A DNA stretch of 6,073 nt, from positions 1 to 6,073 of the forward strand of contig JACDBO010000011.1 in the NCBI GenBank assembly GCA_013694885.1, given 5' to 3'. The DNA comes from Chloroflexia bacterium. Its GTDB lineage: Bacteria; Chloroflexota; Chloroflexia; Thermomicrobiales; UBA6265. How positions within the stretch are numbered: position 1 is the first letter of the stretch; each line of letters starts with the position of its first letter. The position numbers were made by a program, and so were the translations under genes. A model generated the notes under the pieces. It was not told the DNA's origin. It made no database searches and saw only the letters and a list, made by a program, of their open reading frames with translations. Below are positions 5,485 through 6,073 of this stretch, piece by piece.

Positions 5485-6073
5485 GTGCCTGAAGCCGCTA
5501 CCGTCGACCGCACCGTGGCCGCGGTCAAGGCTACCACCGAGGCGGACGCCATTGTCGCGGTGGATCTGCGGCGGGTGTTTCGGAAGCGCAAGGGGTGGTT
5601 CCGGTCCGGTGAGGAGGTCGTCGCCGTCAAAGGCGTCTCGTTCAACGTGCCGCGTGGGACGATCTTCGGGATGCTCGGGCCGAAAGGCGCCGGCAAGACG
5701 ACGACGATCAAGATGCTCGCCACGCTGCTGGTGCCGACCGCCGGCACGGCGACGGTCAACGGCTTCGACGTCGTCCGCGACGAACTCGCCGTCCGCCGCC
5801 AGCTCGGCGTCCTCTTCGGTGGCGACCGCGGTCTCTACAATGCCCTCTCCGGTTGGGAGAACTTGCGCTACTTCGGCCGCCTCTACGGGATACCGGAGGA
5901 GGCGATCAACCGGCGCGGGCGGGCGCTGCTGGAGCGCGTCAAGCTGGCCGACCGCGCCGGCGAGCGAGTCGAAGGTTACTCGCGGGGCATGAAGCAGCGG
6001 CTGCACATCGCCAAGACGCTGCTCCACGACCCGGCGGTGCTGATCCTCGACGAACCGACGATCGGGCTCGACC
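5485..6073 (+). CDS. ABC-2-type transporter ATP-binding protein (DrrA/NatA-like), N-terminal part (partial)
   Basis: The frame is open from a GTG at 5485 to the right edge: 196 codons, ending just after Walker B. The first 25 residues or so are an extension before the nucleotide-binding domain. Walker A is GPKGAGKTT at 65-73, with Lys at 67 where Asn is commonest. The signature motif is YSRGMKQ at 165-171 in place of LSGGQ, as in DrrA/NatA-type exporters. Walker B is AVLILDE at 184-190, with catalytic Glu190, and the D-loop begins IGLD. The Q-loop region reads LGVLFGGDRGLY at 107-118, apparently with Gly at the usual Gln position. Such ATPases power ABC-2 membrane exporters, usually encoded just downstream, here out of view. 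It is not a MalK-type importer ATPase. AAGGA at 5470-5474 is about 10 nt upstream of GTG, a modest site; GTG at 5515 or 5560 cannot be excluded. Confidence 0.9.
   Translation, partial: MPEAATVDRTVAAVKATTEADAIVAVDLRRVFRKRKGWFRSGEEVVAVKGVSFNVPRGTIFGMLGPKGAGKTTTIKMLATLLVPTAGTATVNGFDVVRDELAVRRQLGVLFGGDRGLYNALSGWENLRYFGRLYGIPEEAINRRGRALLERVKLADRAGERVEGYSRGMKQRLHIAKTLLHDPAVLILDEPTIGLD

Noticed and set aside
5368..6027. Minus-strand open frames opposite the ABC-2 ATPase
   Set aside because: Walker A, signature and Walker B motifs on the plus strand show which frame is real.

Overview
The window is GC-rich, with short intergenic gaps and Shine-Dalgarno-led genes. A twin-arginine (Tat) signal on a sugar-binding protein, next to large amylo-alpha-1,6-glucosidase-like proteins, suggests a high-GC soil or thermophile-type bacterium. 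My best guess is Chloroflexota, class Thermomicrobia (Sphaerobacter-like), with an actinobacterium as the alternative. This is inferred from protein style only, with no database search.

Layout. (1) 1-932, minus strand: the N-terminal 310 residues of a glycogen-debranching / amylo-alpha-1,6-glucosidase-type protein; its C-terminus runs off the left edge. (2) 933-1052: a 120-bp divergent intergenic spacer. (3) 1053-1706, plus strand: a four-helix membrane protein resembling the DUF624/YesL family. (4) 1709-4999, minus strand: a carbohydrate (CUT1-type) ABC importer operon, transcribed in the order Tat-secreted solute-binding protein (3701-4999), MalF-type permease (2626-3609), MalG-type permease (1709-2602). 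The YesL-like gene and the MalG-type gene converge tail to tail with only 2 bp between stop codons. (5) 5000-5484: a 485-bp divergent regulatory region with no convincing gene. It holds a putative promoter for the binding protein on the left and a TTGACA-type promoter in an AT-rich, 10-bp-periodic repeat island on the right. (6) 5485-6073, plus strand: the N-terminal 196 residues of an ABC-2-type (DrrA/NatA-like) ATPase; it runs off the right edge.

How the genes work together. The binding protein captures a sugar or oligosaccharide outside the membrane and delivers it to the MalF/MalG-type permease pair. The dedicated CUT1 ATPase (MalK/MsmK type) is not in the window and must be encoded elsewhere. 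The ATPase at the right edge belongs to a different class, with its own promoter on the opposite strand, and is not the missing importer motor. YesL-like proteins commonly sit beside such importers. The debranching-type enzyme would fit an alpha-glucan or oligosaccharide substrate, but that link is inference from proximity.

The most notable non-coding element is a long inverted repeat built from GGGCCGA heptamers (3626-3695). It fills the gap between the binding-protein stop codon and the ribosome binding site of the MalF-type gene, the place where malE-malF operons often carry a stabilising or attenuating hairpin. I see no clear novel defence, mobile or RNA system here; the novelty candidates are this heptad hairpin and the phased TATTGA repeats around the 5371 promoter.
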